Below are positions 55,735 to 63,648 of a stretch of 64,000 bases of DNA, piece after piece. The position numbers and the translations under genes were made by a program. The notes below the pieces were generated by a model. That model did not search any database and had not been told where the DNA came from. It worked only from the letters and a program-made list of their open reading frames with translations. The stretch is from Anaeromicrobium sediminis (lineage in GTDB: Bacteria > Bacillota > Clostridia > Peptostreptococcales > Thermotaleaceae), in the NCBI RefSeq assembly GCF_002270055.1, contig NZ_NIBG01000001.1:124001-188000 (forward strand). The letters are read 5' to 3'. Every line of letters begins with the position of its first letter. Position 1 is the first letter of the stretch.

Positions 55735-55944
55735 ATGAATGAGGAAACTTTAAAAGTTTTAACCAGGAATGAGGACACCTTAGAAGTTTTAACCAGGAAT
55801 GAGGACACATTAGAAGTTTTAACGAGAATTGCCAGTAGTTTAGAAAATATTGAAAAGAAATTAGCTAAAGTTCCAGATAATACAAAAGAACCATTACGTG
55901 AAGAACAAGATTTATTAGATGAGTGGCTTAAGAAATTATATTAA
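55735..55944 (+). CDS. Small protein with 10-residue tandem repeats
   Basis: Sixty-nine residues: three tandem copies of NE(E/D)TL(K/E)VLTR encoded by a 30-bp repeat (55738-55827), then a coiled-coil-like IASSLENIEKKLAKV and an acidic end. AGAGGTGAT precedes the ATG. Short heptad-like proteins of this type may pair with larger proteins. Unknown function. Confidence 0.6.
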   Translation: MNEETLKVLTRNEDTLEVLTRNEDTLEVLTRIASSLENIEKKLAKVPDNTKEPLREEQDLLDEWLKKLY

Positions 55945-55975
55945 GAGAACCTATTAATTTAGGCTCTTTTTTATC
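55944..55975 (+). terminator. Weak terminator
   Basis: AGAGAACCTA and TAGGCTCT form an imperfect stem, then TTTTTTAT. Confidence 0.5.
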
Positions 55976-56100
55976 CCCAAAACAATCACAAAGGCGTTGA
56001 TAGAATATCAGATTTGAAACTGTTGCACAAATATTTAACTAAATATTTATTATCTTATGGGTGGTATAAGAGTAGATGGTTTTATAATAAGAAATATGTA

Positions 56101-56137
56101 AAAAGAAAGTAGGGAAACCAATCCCTGCTTTCTTTTT
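56101..56137. terminator. Bidirectional terminator
   Basis: AAAAGAAAGTAGGGA pairs with TCCCTGCTTTCTTTT with one G-T pair; it closes the beta-helix gene on the minus strand. Confidence 0.8.
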
Positions 56138-56141
56138 GAAT

Positions 56142-57158
56142 CTAACAACTACTACAGATGGTTGGTGGCTGGCTATTAGCACAGTCATTATCTACAAAAT
56201 TGTTGCCTGTACCACTATCTACAATATCTAAGTCTGCATTGGTTTTCACAGTGTTTTCTCTGATATTGTTATTGTTACTATTGATTTGAATTCCATCATC
56301 TCCATTGTTTGTTATCTCGTTTCTAGTAATATTGTTTTGGTCTGATAAGAAAAAGACGAAAATACCATCCCCTTCATTGGTATTGATTTTATTATTATCA
56401 ATAATATTGCTACTTGAGAACATCGCTATCCCACAACCTTTATTATTTCTTATTATGTTGTTAGTGATAGTACTACTTATAGAATTAATTAAAATTCCTC
56501 TATTTCCGTTATTTCTTATTGTATTTTTAGTTATAGTTCCGCCCAAACCAAAAAAAAGAATGGCATCATTTGCATTATTTCTTATTGTGTTGTTAGTAAT
56601 AGTATTGTTAGTTCCTCTCATTAAAATGCCATTATTTGCATTATTTCTTATTTCGTTATTAGTGATAGTGTTGTTAGATCCTCGTATTAAAATGCCATTA
56701 TTTCTATTATTTCTTATTGTGTTGTTAGTGATGGTCACGCCAAGTATTTCCTGTATGCCCAAAATACCAGTACTGTTGTTTCTTACTATGTTATTAGTGA
56801 TATTATTTTTATTTCCAAAGGCACTGAGAATTCCAATATCTTGATTATCTGTTATTATGTTCATAGTGATAGTGTTTTCGTTTGAAAAGGAAAGGTTAAT
56901 TCCCACAGAATACATCTTGATTTTAAAACCCCTGATTTCTACATTGTCAGCCTGAATGAAAAATCCTGTACCTGTCATAATTACACCATCAAGGACAACA
57001 TTATTGCCAATGGCTACAATACTAATATCACTGGTATTAACAGTTACGCTTTCATTATAAACACCATTTTGAACCTGAATTACATCACTTGGTTGAGCAA
57101 TGTTGACTGCATCTTGGATGGAATTAATTCCAGGAGAAGGTACTATAATTATTGGCAT
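56142..57158 (-). CDS. Parallel beta-helix (NosD-like) repeat protein
   Basis: A 338-residue protein. After a short start (PIIIVPSPGINSIQDAVNIA, as in pectate-lyase-like proteins) come at least ten right-handed beta-helix turns of 22-23 residues with the pattern NTIxNNxIRNNxxxGILxxxSN. It ends with a Cys-rich tail (TICSSC). There is no signal peptide, which for beta-helix proteins in spore formers suggests the spore surface or a structural role. AAAGGAGGTGAG lies before the ATG on the minus strand. The repeats are also visible as near-repeats in the DNA. Confidence 0.85.
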   Translation of the reverse strand: MPIIIVPSPGINSIQDAVNIAQPSDVIQVQNGVYNESVTVNTSDISIVAIGNNVVLDGVIMTGTGFFIQADNVEIRGFKIKMYSVGINLSFSNENTITMNIITDNQDIGILSAFGNKNNITNNIVRNNSTGILGIQEILGVTITNNTIRNNRNNGILIRGSNNTITNNEIRNNANNGILMRGTNNTITNNTIRNNANDAILFFGLGGTITKNTIRNNGNRGILINSISSTITNNIIRNNKGCGIAMFSSSNIIDNNKINTNEGDGIFVFFLSDQNNITRNEITNNGDDGIQINSNNNNIRENTVKTNADLDIVDSGTGNNFVDNDCANSQPPTICSSC

Positions 57159-57942
57159 AAAGTCTCACCTCCTTTTTCGCTACACAATATGCAGACAAGT
57201 CTTTTGATGTGCTTGATAAACTGAATGAAATTCTTAGGGTGGTAGGAGTATGGTGATTAATCACCTCACAAGACCATTTCAGCGGCTTCAATAGATGCAT
57301 ATAAGCTTTATATAACTTAGTGTTGATAAAGAGTATACACACTACAGATCAACGCTAAGTAGATCTAGGAGTTCATATTTGAGTAGGTTGGTATAGATTA
57401 AAACCTCAGAAGTTTTGTATTATTGTAGTATAGAGCAAAGCGCATACATCTTGTGCAAAGTTAGTATATATGGGACCCTTAAAATTGATTCTACAGCCTC
57501 TGAGGGCCATATCTATTGAATAGTTGATAAAAGAAGATTGGATTTAGATGGCTGTGTAAAAAGAGTTGAGGAGAAAGTAATGTTTAAAGCCATTGATGTT
57601 CTAAGGAGAACGAGAAATTAAAATCTACTAATGTCAGATATATAGTAGAGTTTCTTTCGAGCAGTAATATATTTTATCTGCAAAATTGAATATATGTACG
57701 ATATAGCTTGCTGTATAGTTAACATAATATAATTATAGTAAATAATAAATTTTATTATGTCTATATGAAAAAAGGATGTTGTTTTTATCGAGAGATTTAA
57801 CCAACAAGTTAACGTATGATTTAAAAAAGGTGATTAGACATAAGGAAAGGTAATTTCAAACTGATTTATTATTAGATACGAAGAAGCGCTGTATTGTTAT
57901 ATAGTACCTCTTAGAGACACATAATATTTAAGAGGTGATTAT
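57159..57942. other. Long intergenic stretch with one hairpin
   Basis: No supported gene. Contains a 13-bp inverted repeat ACTTAGTGTTGAT (57315-57327) / ATCAACGCTAAGT (57348-57360) and, near 57740-57800, AT-rich sequence that resembles the one at 62790-62870. Confidence 0.5.
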
Positions 57943-58122
57943 ATGGGTAGAAGAAGATATTTTAGGCATAGGATAGGATTTAGATTTAGTAAGAAGAATT
58001 TATGGCCGTTTGTTTTTGCTTCAAACTCTAAAGAATATGCTAGTAAACATGAGATTAAACTTGTCAATGGAGATAATCTTGTTAAATTAATAGATAAGGA
58101 TTTAGAAACTATGTCACTTTGA
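57943..58122 (+). pseudogene. Fragment of an Mrr-like nuclease fused to a new start
   Basis: Fifty-nine residues: a very basic beginning (MGRRRYFRHRIGFRFSKKN) and an end like the last part of Mrr-type nucleases, FASNSKEYASKHEIKLVNGD with LVKLIDK. The catalytic part is missing. AGAGGTGAT precedes the ATG, so it may still be translated. Confidence 0.45.
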
Positions 58123-58132
58123 ATAAGGGTGA

Positions 58133-58166
58133 AGAAGAAAAAATTACTACTGAAGAAGTAGTTTTT
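58133..58166 (+). terminator. Terminator
   Basis: AAATTACTAC and G(A)AGTAGTTTT arms with a short loop followed by T residues. Confidence 0.7.
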
Positions 58167-58326
58167 TATATATAGGATTTGGTAAAATCTTTAGAACTTA
58201 GTAACTGAGTAGATTTAATAACAAGGAACTGATATAGTAATACGATTAAAAGGGCAAAAGATATATTGAAATGAATTATGAAAACAGCGTCTTGATTGTT
58301 TGCTTTAGGGGTAGAGTTCATACATT

Positions 58327-58442
58327 CATTAGCAATAATCCTATTTCCGAGGTAATAGTGAAATTGTGATGAATTGTAGCATATTTCACTATTGTATTGG
58401 TATTAATATATAATTTATTGTTGGGTTTTAGAATAATATGTT
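58327..58442 (+). repeat. Dispersed 117-bp repeat with hairpin, copy 2
   Basis: Pairs with 34321-34437; same hairpin arms TAGTGAAAT / ATTTCACTA. Noncoding. Confidence 0.75.
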
Positions 58443-58550
58443 GCTTGTAAATAGTGTTGAAGTCATATAGTGTAATATTTTTTTGCTTAAGGAGAAAAAT
58501 ATAAGTAGACTAGATAGTTTTTTTAAATAATTTTTTAGGAGGAAAAGTAC

Positions 58551-58757
58551 ATGGACATTAAGGGTGAACTTGTAGCAGTATATAAAGATGAAACTAGAAG
58601 AAAGTTGAGGTTTAGAGGTTATGTTGAACATGAGGAAGATGGTATGAGTGATGTAGAAGTTCAAACACTTTATGATGAAGCAGGAAATTACGTAGACATG
58701 GATGAAATAAATGGTTTTGAAATATTAGGTTATGAATCAAAAGAAAAACTTACATAA
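58551..58757 (+). CDS. Small hypothetical protein (68 aa)
   Basis: An acidic, mostly beta-looking protein, MDIKGELVAVYKDETRRKLR and onward to EILGYESKEKLT, behind a perfect AGGAGG. It has its own strong terminator. Real by these signals; not recognised. Confidence 0.65.
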   Translation: MDIKGELVAVYKDETRRKLRFRGYVEHEEDGMSDVEVQTLYDEAGNYVDMDEINGFEILGYESKEKLT

Positions 58758-58770
58758 TAGTATTAAATTA

Positions 58771-58822
58771 TAAACGTAATAAAAGCATATACGTAGTGGT
58801 AGGTGCTTTTATTACGTTTATA
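58771..58822 (+). terminator. Very stable hairpin/terminator
   Basis: A perfect 18-bp stem, ATAAACGTAATAAAAGCA and its complement, with a 16-nt loop. Confidence 0.8.
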
Positions 58823-58980
58823 AGAAAAATATCAGAGTTTATAATTAGAAACTAATACTGTTTACTTTTAAAAACATTAACTAGATAGTATAACTATGTA
58901 GTTATTTTTTGTCTATGAGGGGTAGAATAATATAATTCAAAATAGATGCCTATAGATTTATATCAGAAAGAGGTCTAAAA

Positions 58981-59421
58981 ATGAATTTAGAAGATACAAT
59001 AAGAGCGTGTATGAAAAAATATCCTAGATTGTTCTTGGATAGATGGGAAGTTTTGAACTACCTATTCTGCACTCTTCATTGTGACCATAAGTGGAAAGAT
59101 GGAGAATTGGTGGGAACGATAGATACAATATATAAACAAGATACCCCTTTGTTTGCTGAGCAAATTATTGAGTTAATTAAATTTCGAGAAAAATTGTGGG
59201 GACAAGCATTTTACATCTATCCTTTAGGGAAAAAATATAGTAATCTATTTAATTTTCCTAAAAATATAAAGACTGATTGGCTAAAAGGTATTATTGAAAC
59301 TATTAAGTTTATTTTACTAAATATGAATGAAAATGACGATGTTTATATGGAAGTTTCAAAGGGAGAACTAGAAGAATATTATCTTGATACTTTAAACAAC
59401 TATAACAAATTTCTAAATTAG
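58981..59421 (+). CDS. Hypothetical protein (146 aa)
   Basis: A soluble, largely helical protein starting MNLEDTIRACMKKYPRLFLD with aromatic-rich segments (YLFCTLHCDHKWKDG, FYIYPLGKKYSNLFNFP). AAAGAGGT precedes the ATG. No family is recognised; the intact frame in a decayed region suggests selection. Confidence 0.6.
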   Translation: MNLEDTIRACMKKYPRLFLDRWEVLNYLFCTLHCDHKWKDGELVGTIDTIYKQDTPLFAEQIIELIKFREKLWGQAFYIYPLGKKYSNLFNFPKNIKTDWLKGIIETIKFILLNMNENDDVYMEVSKGELEEYYLDTLNNYNKFLN

Positions 59422-59516
59422 TAGAAGATATAGGATTCAGTAAGTCAATATTAATTTAATGTCAAACAACAACCTAATAATTGTTAAGAATAAAGGTAAG
59501 TACATTGTATATTTTA

Positions 59517-59640
59517 CGATTATAGAACATTATAATATTGTCCATGACATGCAGTCCAAGGGGATGAGTTAGAACTACTATTTAACTTTGTTGTAGTATT
59601 CACTTGGTAGATGCAATAATGTGTTAGAGAGTAAGAAGCG
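59517..59640 (+). pseudogene. Tyrosine recombinase 3' remnant
   Basis: Aligns base by base with 50078-50200 behind the broken recombinase (for example GATGAGTTAGAACTACTATT, ATTTAACTTTGTTGTAGTAT and GGTACTCAGAAAGTG), including noncoding sequence. It marks a fourth trace of this recombinase family. Confidence 0.6.
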
Positions 59641-59667
59641 GTACTCAGAAAGTGAATTGGAATTATA

Positions 59668-59703
59668 GGGTATGAGATTTAATTCTCATGCCTTATTTTT
59701 TTT
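59668..59703 (+). terminator. Terminator-like tail
   Basis: GGTATGAGA pairs with TCTCATGCC and is followed by nine T. Related tails lie at 11050-11085 and 52118-52155. Confidence 0.7.
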
Positions 59704-59911
59704 TAACAAAGAAATTATAAGGAGGACTATAATATTAAGAATTGCCAAGTTTTTATGTGGTAATTGTGGTAGTATAATTAAATTGAAAGTATTTCATATA
59801 GAGCAAATAGGAGAACAGGGATGTATTGTTTGTAAAACAAGTAATTTACTGCATGGATGGATTAAGAAGAATGCTATTAAATTGTTTAGAAGATTAAGAG
59901 AAGAAATATAG
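59672..59911 (+). CDS. Small zinc-ribbon protein, start uncertain
   Basis: The frame contains two CxxC pairs, FLCGNCGSIIKLKVFH and GCIVCKTSNLLHGW, as in small zinc ribbons. The only ATG lies inside the preceding terminator, whereas AAGGAGGA (59719-59726) points to a start near 59732-59741, where only ATA, TTA or ATT are found. A lost TTG or ATG start is possible. Residues before FLCGNC should not be trusted. Confidence 0.45.
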   Translation: MRFNSHALFFFNKEIIRRTIILRIAKFLCGNCGSIIKLKVFHIEQIGEQGCIVCKTSNLLHGWIKKNAIKLFRRLREEI

Positions 59912-59949
59912 TAATGATATTCCAACTAACATAATTAAGGAGGAGCAGC

Positions 59950-60972
59950 ATGGATATTAAAGAAATAGAACAGGAAGTTAAAAGTAAAAAATACAATTTT
60001 CTAAGAGAAAATGAGCATTTGGGTAAAAATATAATTCTATTAACATTAGGCGGAAGTTATTCCTATGGTACAAATGTAGAAAGTAGTGATTTAGATATCA
60101 GAGGGGTTGCATTAAATAAGCCACAGGAATTATTAGGTATGAGTAATTTTGAGCAATTTGAGAATAGAGAAACTGACACGACAGTTTATTCATTTAAGAA
60201 AATGGTAAATCTTTTACTTAATAGTAACCCTAATATAGTTGAAATGTTTGGCTGCAAAGAAGATCATTATTTAGTCCTAACAGATATAGGTAAGTTATTA
60301 AAAGACAATATTGATTTATTTATATCTCAAAAGGCAATCAATAGTTTTGGTGGCTATGCAAATCAACAATTAAGAAGATTGCAAAATGCATTAGCAAGAG
60401 ACAATTATCCGCAATCAGAAAAAGAGCAGCATATATTGAATAGTATAAATAATCAAATGACCCACATTGAGAGGGTTTATGAGGATAAACATGGAATCAA
60501 ATTATATATTGATAAATCCAGTAAAGAAGATTATGAAAATGAAATTTTTATGGATATAAGTACAAAGCACTATCCACTTAGAGATTTTAAGTGTATTTAT
60601 TCAGAAATGAACAATGTGGTGAAAGAATATAGTAAATTAAATCATAGAAATAGGAAGAAAGATGACTTACATCTTAATAAACATGCTATGCATCTAATAA
60701 GATTGTATTTGATGGCAATTGAAATACTAGAAGGGCAAGGAATTAATACTTATAGAGAAAATGATAGAAAATTACTATTAGAAATAAGAAACGGAAAGTA
60801 TATGAAAGAAGATGGAAGTTACAGATCAGAATTTTTTGAATGGGTTGATGAATTGGATAAAAAATTAAAATATGCCAAAAAAAATACTTCATTACCAAAA
60901 ACCCCGAATATGAAGAAAGTAGAAGAATTCGTAATAGCGGTTAACAGAAAGGCGATAGTGAATGATAAATAA
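59950..60972 (+). CDS. RlaP-type nucleotidyltransferase
   Basis: A 340-residue protein of the DNA-polymerase-beta superfamily: LLTLGGSYSYGTNVESSDLD contains the GS motif and the catalytic D-x-D (about residues 33-52), and FGGYANQQLRRLQ and NKHAMHLIRLYLMAIEIL form the helical part typical of the RlaP family. RlaP proteins are linked to RNA repair (RNA-ligase-associated). Here the gene overlaps the CCA-adding enzyme by 11 bp, supporting a role at RNA 3' ends. GGAGGAGCA precedes the ATG. Confidence 0.85.
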   Translation: MDIKEIEQEVKSKKYNFLRENEHLGKNIILLTLGGSYSYGTNVESSDLDIRGVALNKPQELLGMSNFEQFENRETDTTVYSFKKMVNLLLNSNPNIVEMFGCKEDHYLVLTDIGKLLKDNIDLFISQKAINSFGGYANQQLRRLQNALARDNYPQSEKEQHILNSINNQMTHIERVYEDKHGIKLYIDKSSKEDYENEIFMDISTKHYPLRDFKCIYSEMNNVVKEYSKLNHRNRKKDDLHLNKHAMHLIRLYLMAIEILEGQGINTYRENDRKLLLEIRNGKYMKEDGSYRSEFFEWVDELDKKLKYAKKNTSLPKTPNMKKVEEFVIAVNRKAIVNDK

Positions 60973-62278
60973 GGCTAAAGAAATAATGAAAACTTTAATA
61001 GATAATGGCTATGAGGCATACTTGGTAGGTGGCTGCGTTAGAGATTCAATTCTTGGTGTAACTCCCAAAGATTATGATATAGCTACAAATGCAGTTCCAA
61101 GCATTATAAAGAAATTATTTAAAAAAACAATACCTACAGGAGAGAAATATGGAACTATTACAGTTATGTTGGATGAAGAACTTTTTGAAGTGACAACTTA
61201 TAGATTGGAATCTGAATATATAGACGAAAGAAGGCCTAATGTCGTAAAATTTGCCAAAACTTTGAGAGAGGATTTAGAGCGTAGAGATTTTACCATTAAT
61301 TCTATGGCTATGGACATAGAAGAAAATATAATTGATCATTTTAATGGACAGCAAGATTTGATGCATGGAATTATATCTTGTGTAGGAAGCGCTTACGATA
61401 GACTAGCAGAAGACAAATTAAGAATATTGCGTGCCTTTAGATTTGCAAGTAGGTATGATTTTGAAATACATAGGGATATTTTTTATGCTATTGAAGAAGA
61501 TAATGATATTTCAAATTTAAGTAAAGAAAGAATACGAGAAGAATTTAATAAAATAATATTGTCAAAAAAACCTAGTACTTGGATTAGTAGGTTATTTGAA
61601 ACTGGCCTTCTTAAACAAATAATTCCAGAACTATGTGTTTGTTATAATTTCCATCAGCACAACCCACACCATAGTAAAAATGTATTTGATCATATTCTTA
61701 CAGTTGTAGACAGTATACAACCAAAATTGGAATTAAGATTGGCAGCATTATTTCACGATATAGGAAAGCCACAAACCTTTTCCATTGATAATGGTATAGG
61801 ACACTTTTTTGGCCATTCAAAAGAGTCTGCTAGAATATGCGAAGAAGTAATGACGGAATTAAAATATAGTAATAAAGAGATAGGGCATGTAAGAGAATTG
61901 GTATATTGGCATATGAACAAATGTGATACAAATAAGCCAAGATCGATTAAAAAATTTATAAGGGGCATAGGGGAAGATAGACTGGAAGACTTATATAAGC
62001 TAAAAATTGCTGATTTACAAGGTAGTAATGCTTTTTATGAAGATTTTAGAGAGATATTTAAAATTAAATTTGCTTGTGAGAAGGTCTTATTTGAGAAACA
62101 ACCCTTAAGTATAAGAGATTTAAAGATAAATGGTAATGATTTAATAAATGCTGGAATAGAACAAGGAAAACAAATAGGTATTATTTTAAATAAGTTATTG
62201 GAATCCGTATTAGACGATCCTGAAATGAATAAAAGGGACATATTATTAGAAGAAGTGGGAAAAATGGTTCGGGAATGA
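60962..62278 (+). CDS. cca: CCA-adding tRNA nucleotidyltransferase with HD domain
   Basis: A 438-residue class II enzyme that builds or repairs the CCA end of tRNA. The head has LVGGCVRDSILG and D-x-D in KDYDIAT, the neck ERRDFTINSMA and the template motif EDKLRILRAFRFASR. An HD phosphohydrolase domain follows (ALFHDIGKP, about residue 259, and HVRELVYWH), which may trim 2',3'-cyclic ends. Start ATG lies within the end of the previous gene, with AAAGGCG upstream. It belongs to the chromosomal backbone. Confidence 0.95.
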   Translation: MINKAKEIMKTLIDNGYEAYLVGGCVRDSILGVTPKDYDIATNAVPSIIKKLFKKTIPTGEKYGTITVMLDEELFEVTTYRLESEYIDERRPNVVKFAKTLREDLERRDFTINSMAMDIEENIIDHFNGQQDLMHGIISCVGSAYDRLAEDKLRILRAFRFASRYDFEIHRDIFYAIEEDNDISNLSKERIREEFNKIILSKKPSTWISRLFETGLLKQIIPELCVCYNFHQHNPHHSKNVFDHILTVVDSIQPKLELRLAALFHDIGKPQTFSIDNGIGHFFGHSKESARICEEVMTELKYSNKEIGHVRELVYWHMNKCDTNKPRSIKKFIRGIGEDRLEDLYKLKIADLQGSNAFYEDFREIFKIKFACEKVLFEKQPLSIRDLKINGNDLINAGIEQGKQIGIILNKLLESVLDDPEMNKRDILLEEVGKMVRE

Positions 62279-62312
62279 TTTTAAGAAATTAGAAATTATA
62301 TGAAAGACAAAG

Positions 62313-62345
62313 AATAAAGATCCTTAGGTTTCTAAGGGTCTTTAA
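62313..62345 (+). terminator. Terminator after cca
   Basis: AAAGATCCTTA pairs with TAAGGGTCTTT (one G-T pair). A similar copy lies at 30296. Confidence 0.8.
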
Positions 62346-62365
62346 CTTAATAACTAGATTAACAT

Positions 62366-62518
62366 TTATATTTTGTGACACTTATTACAGTTCTCGCAGT
62401 TTTTACAATTTTCACATGAATAATAAAAGATATAATCACTACCTATCCAATTTAAAATACTTTCAATATCCGTGAGTTCATGTTTTTCACAAATCATAGT
62501 AATATTATTAGAAACCAT
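62366..62518 (-). CDS. Cys-rich 50-residue peptide
   Basis: Starts behind a perfect AAGGAGG with MVSNNITMICEKHELTDIES and ends in a metallothionein-like CENCKNCENCNKCHKI, five Cys at regular C-x-x-C spacing. The N-terminal half has two additional potential ligands (C10, H13). A small metal-binding or spore-coat peptide is likely. Alone on the minus strand, converging with cca. Confidence 0.75.
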   Translation of the reverse strand: MVSNNITMICEKHELTDIESILNWIGSDYIFYYSCENCKNCENCNKCHKI

Positions 62519-63039
62519 AGGTAACCTCCTTTTTGTTCTTAATTATCCTTGAAAACAAACAAATCTTTTTATATATAATCTATTCTAGTGAAGGCTAATG
62601 TTCCTATTACAATAAATAATGCTGCATATGGATTAACTATCTCAATAGATAATTAACAAACAAAATAATAGGAATTGAGGGTTGGAAATATTACATTATA
62701 AGTGAGAAGAATAAATAATAAAATATTAATATAACCTAAATGTTGTGAAGTACATAACAGTGATTTAAAATCATAATTTATAGCTTTACAACATGGTTGA
62801 CATAATATCATTATTGCAAACAATGTATTTTATTATATACATATGGAAAAGGTTGTTATTTTTATTGGCAGGTTATGTAAAATTAAATTACTAGAGGAAA
62901 GTATCGGAAGGTGTTTATTATGTTTAAAATATAATTACATAAATAATGGTTCTACAATAGACCTAGATCATACTTAGTCTTTTATAGAACCATTATTTAT
63001 GTATAGAGAATTGGGGGCAATCCCAATTCCTTCATTTGT
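62519..63039. other. Intergenic region with terminator
   Basis: A 14-bp hairpin AAATAATGGTTCTA (62941-62954) / TAGAACCATTATTT (62985-62998) stands near its end and could terminate transcription in both directions; GAATTGGG / CCCAATTC (63008-63030) follows. A 22-codon open piece (VKANVPITINNAAYGLTISI) near 62591 has no start and is not called. Confidence 0.6.
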
Positions 63040-63153
63040 TTAGCATCCTCTATATCCACCATAACAATTACAGAATATAATTACTAATAATAAGAAGAAA
63101 AATAACAATTCATCTCCACATCCACCGTAGAAACCACATTGTTTATCAGCCAT
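63040..63153 (-). CDS. YjcZ-like small sporulation peptide
   Basis: Thirty-seven residues: a Gly/Cys-rich start (MADKQCGFYGGCGD), one hydrophobic helix (LLFFFLLLVIIFC) and a Gly-Tyr tail (NCYGGYRGC). This layout matches YjcZ-family peptides that are made during sporulation. AAAGGAGG stands nine bases before the ATG. Too short for ordinary gene finding. Confidence 0.75.
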   Translation of the reverse strand: MADKQCGFYGGCGDELLFFFLLLVIIFCNCYGGYRGC

Positions 63154-63300
63154 AAAATCGCACCTCCTTTACTGATTATGTAAATTTTATAATTTTGGTA
63201 GTTGTTTTTTTCTTAATATAAAGTATGCAAAATCGAGTTCATATGTTACTCTGCAAGCAAATCCGTTATACATTATTACTTTATAAGAGACATAGCTTAA

Positions 63301-63349
63301 ACTAAAAAGACCACTAGTAAAATAAAATTTTACTAGTGGTCTTTTTAGT
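63301..63349. terminator. Perfect 22-bp bidirectional terminator
   Basis: Arms 63301-63322 and 63328-63349 are exact inverted repeats with a 5-nt loop, A- and T-rich at the ends. It closes the winged-helix gene. Confidence 0.9.
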
Positions 63350-63351
63350 TT

Positions 63352-63648
63352 TCAGAAGAAGGGGTGGTTCTTGTAGCTTTCCATGATTAATTGTTCTCCA
63401 GAATTAGTAATTTTATATATTTTTTTATTATTCTTATCAGTTTCTTGAATCAAGTGGTTTTTGTATAATTCATCGATTATTTTTCTTATTTTAGCTTTTT
63501 TTCGATTTGAAAATATTAGATAAATTTCTTCTATATATAACTCACCTTTTATTATTAAATCCTCTAATATTTTTACAGCGAAGAATTTATCTATAGGCTT
63601 GAATTTAGCATATAAATGGAGAAAAATATCTTCTTGCTTAGGGCTCAT
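63352..63648 (-). CDS. Winged-helix DNA-binding protein (98 aa)
   Basis: A small protein with a winged-helix pattern: LHLYAKFKPIDKFFAVKILE, FSNRKKAKIRKIIDELYKNH as recognition part and LIQETDKNNKKIYKITNSGE as wing. Probably a transcription factor. GAGGT precedes the ATG. The upstream region to 64000 holds no gene but a 0A-box heptamer. Confidence 0.7.
   Translation of the reverse strand: MSPKQEDIFLHLYAKFKPIDKFFAVKILEDLIIKGELYIEEIYLIFSNRKKAKIRKIIDELYKNHLIQETDKNNKKIYKITNSGEQLIMESYKNHPFF

Larger units (their letters stand above)
49055..59703. mobile_element. Remnants of an older insertion at the spo0A site
   Basis: Starts directly after the second spo0A copy with a broken recombinase in the same relative position as the intact one of the first element, and ends with a recombinase C-terminal remnant and a terminator-like tail. 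No third spo0A fragment was found, so the right border is only approximate. The content is accessory and partly decayed. Confidence 0.5.

Noticed and set aside
55738-55827. Three 30-bp repeats as a CRISPR array
   Set aside because: Repeats are directly adjacent with no spacers and lie in frame within a small gene. No other CRISPR-like array was seen in the window.
56305-56844. Plus-strand frame of 179 codons opposite the beta-helix gene
   Set aside because: It is the shadow of the Asn/Ile-rich repeats on the other strand, giving a meaningless Leu/Ile/Val-rich translation.
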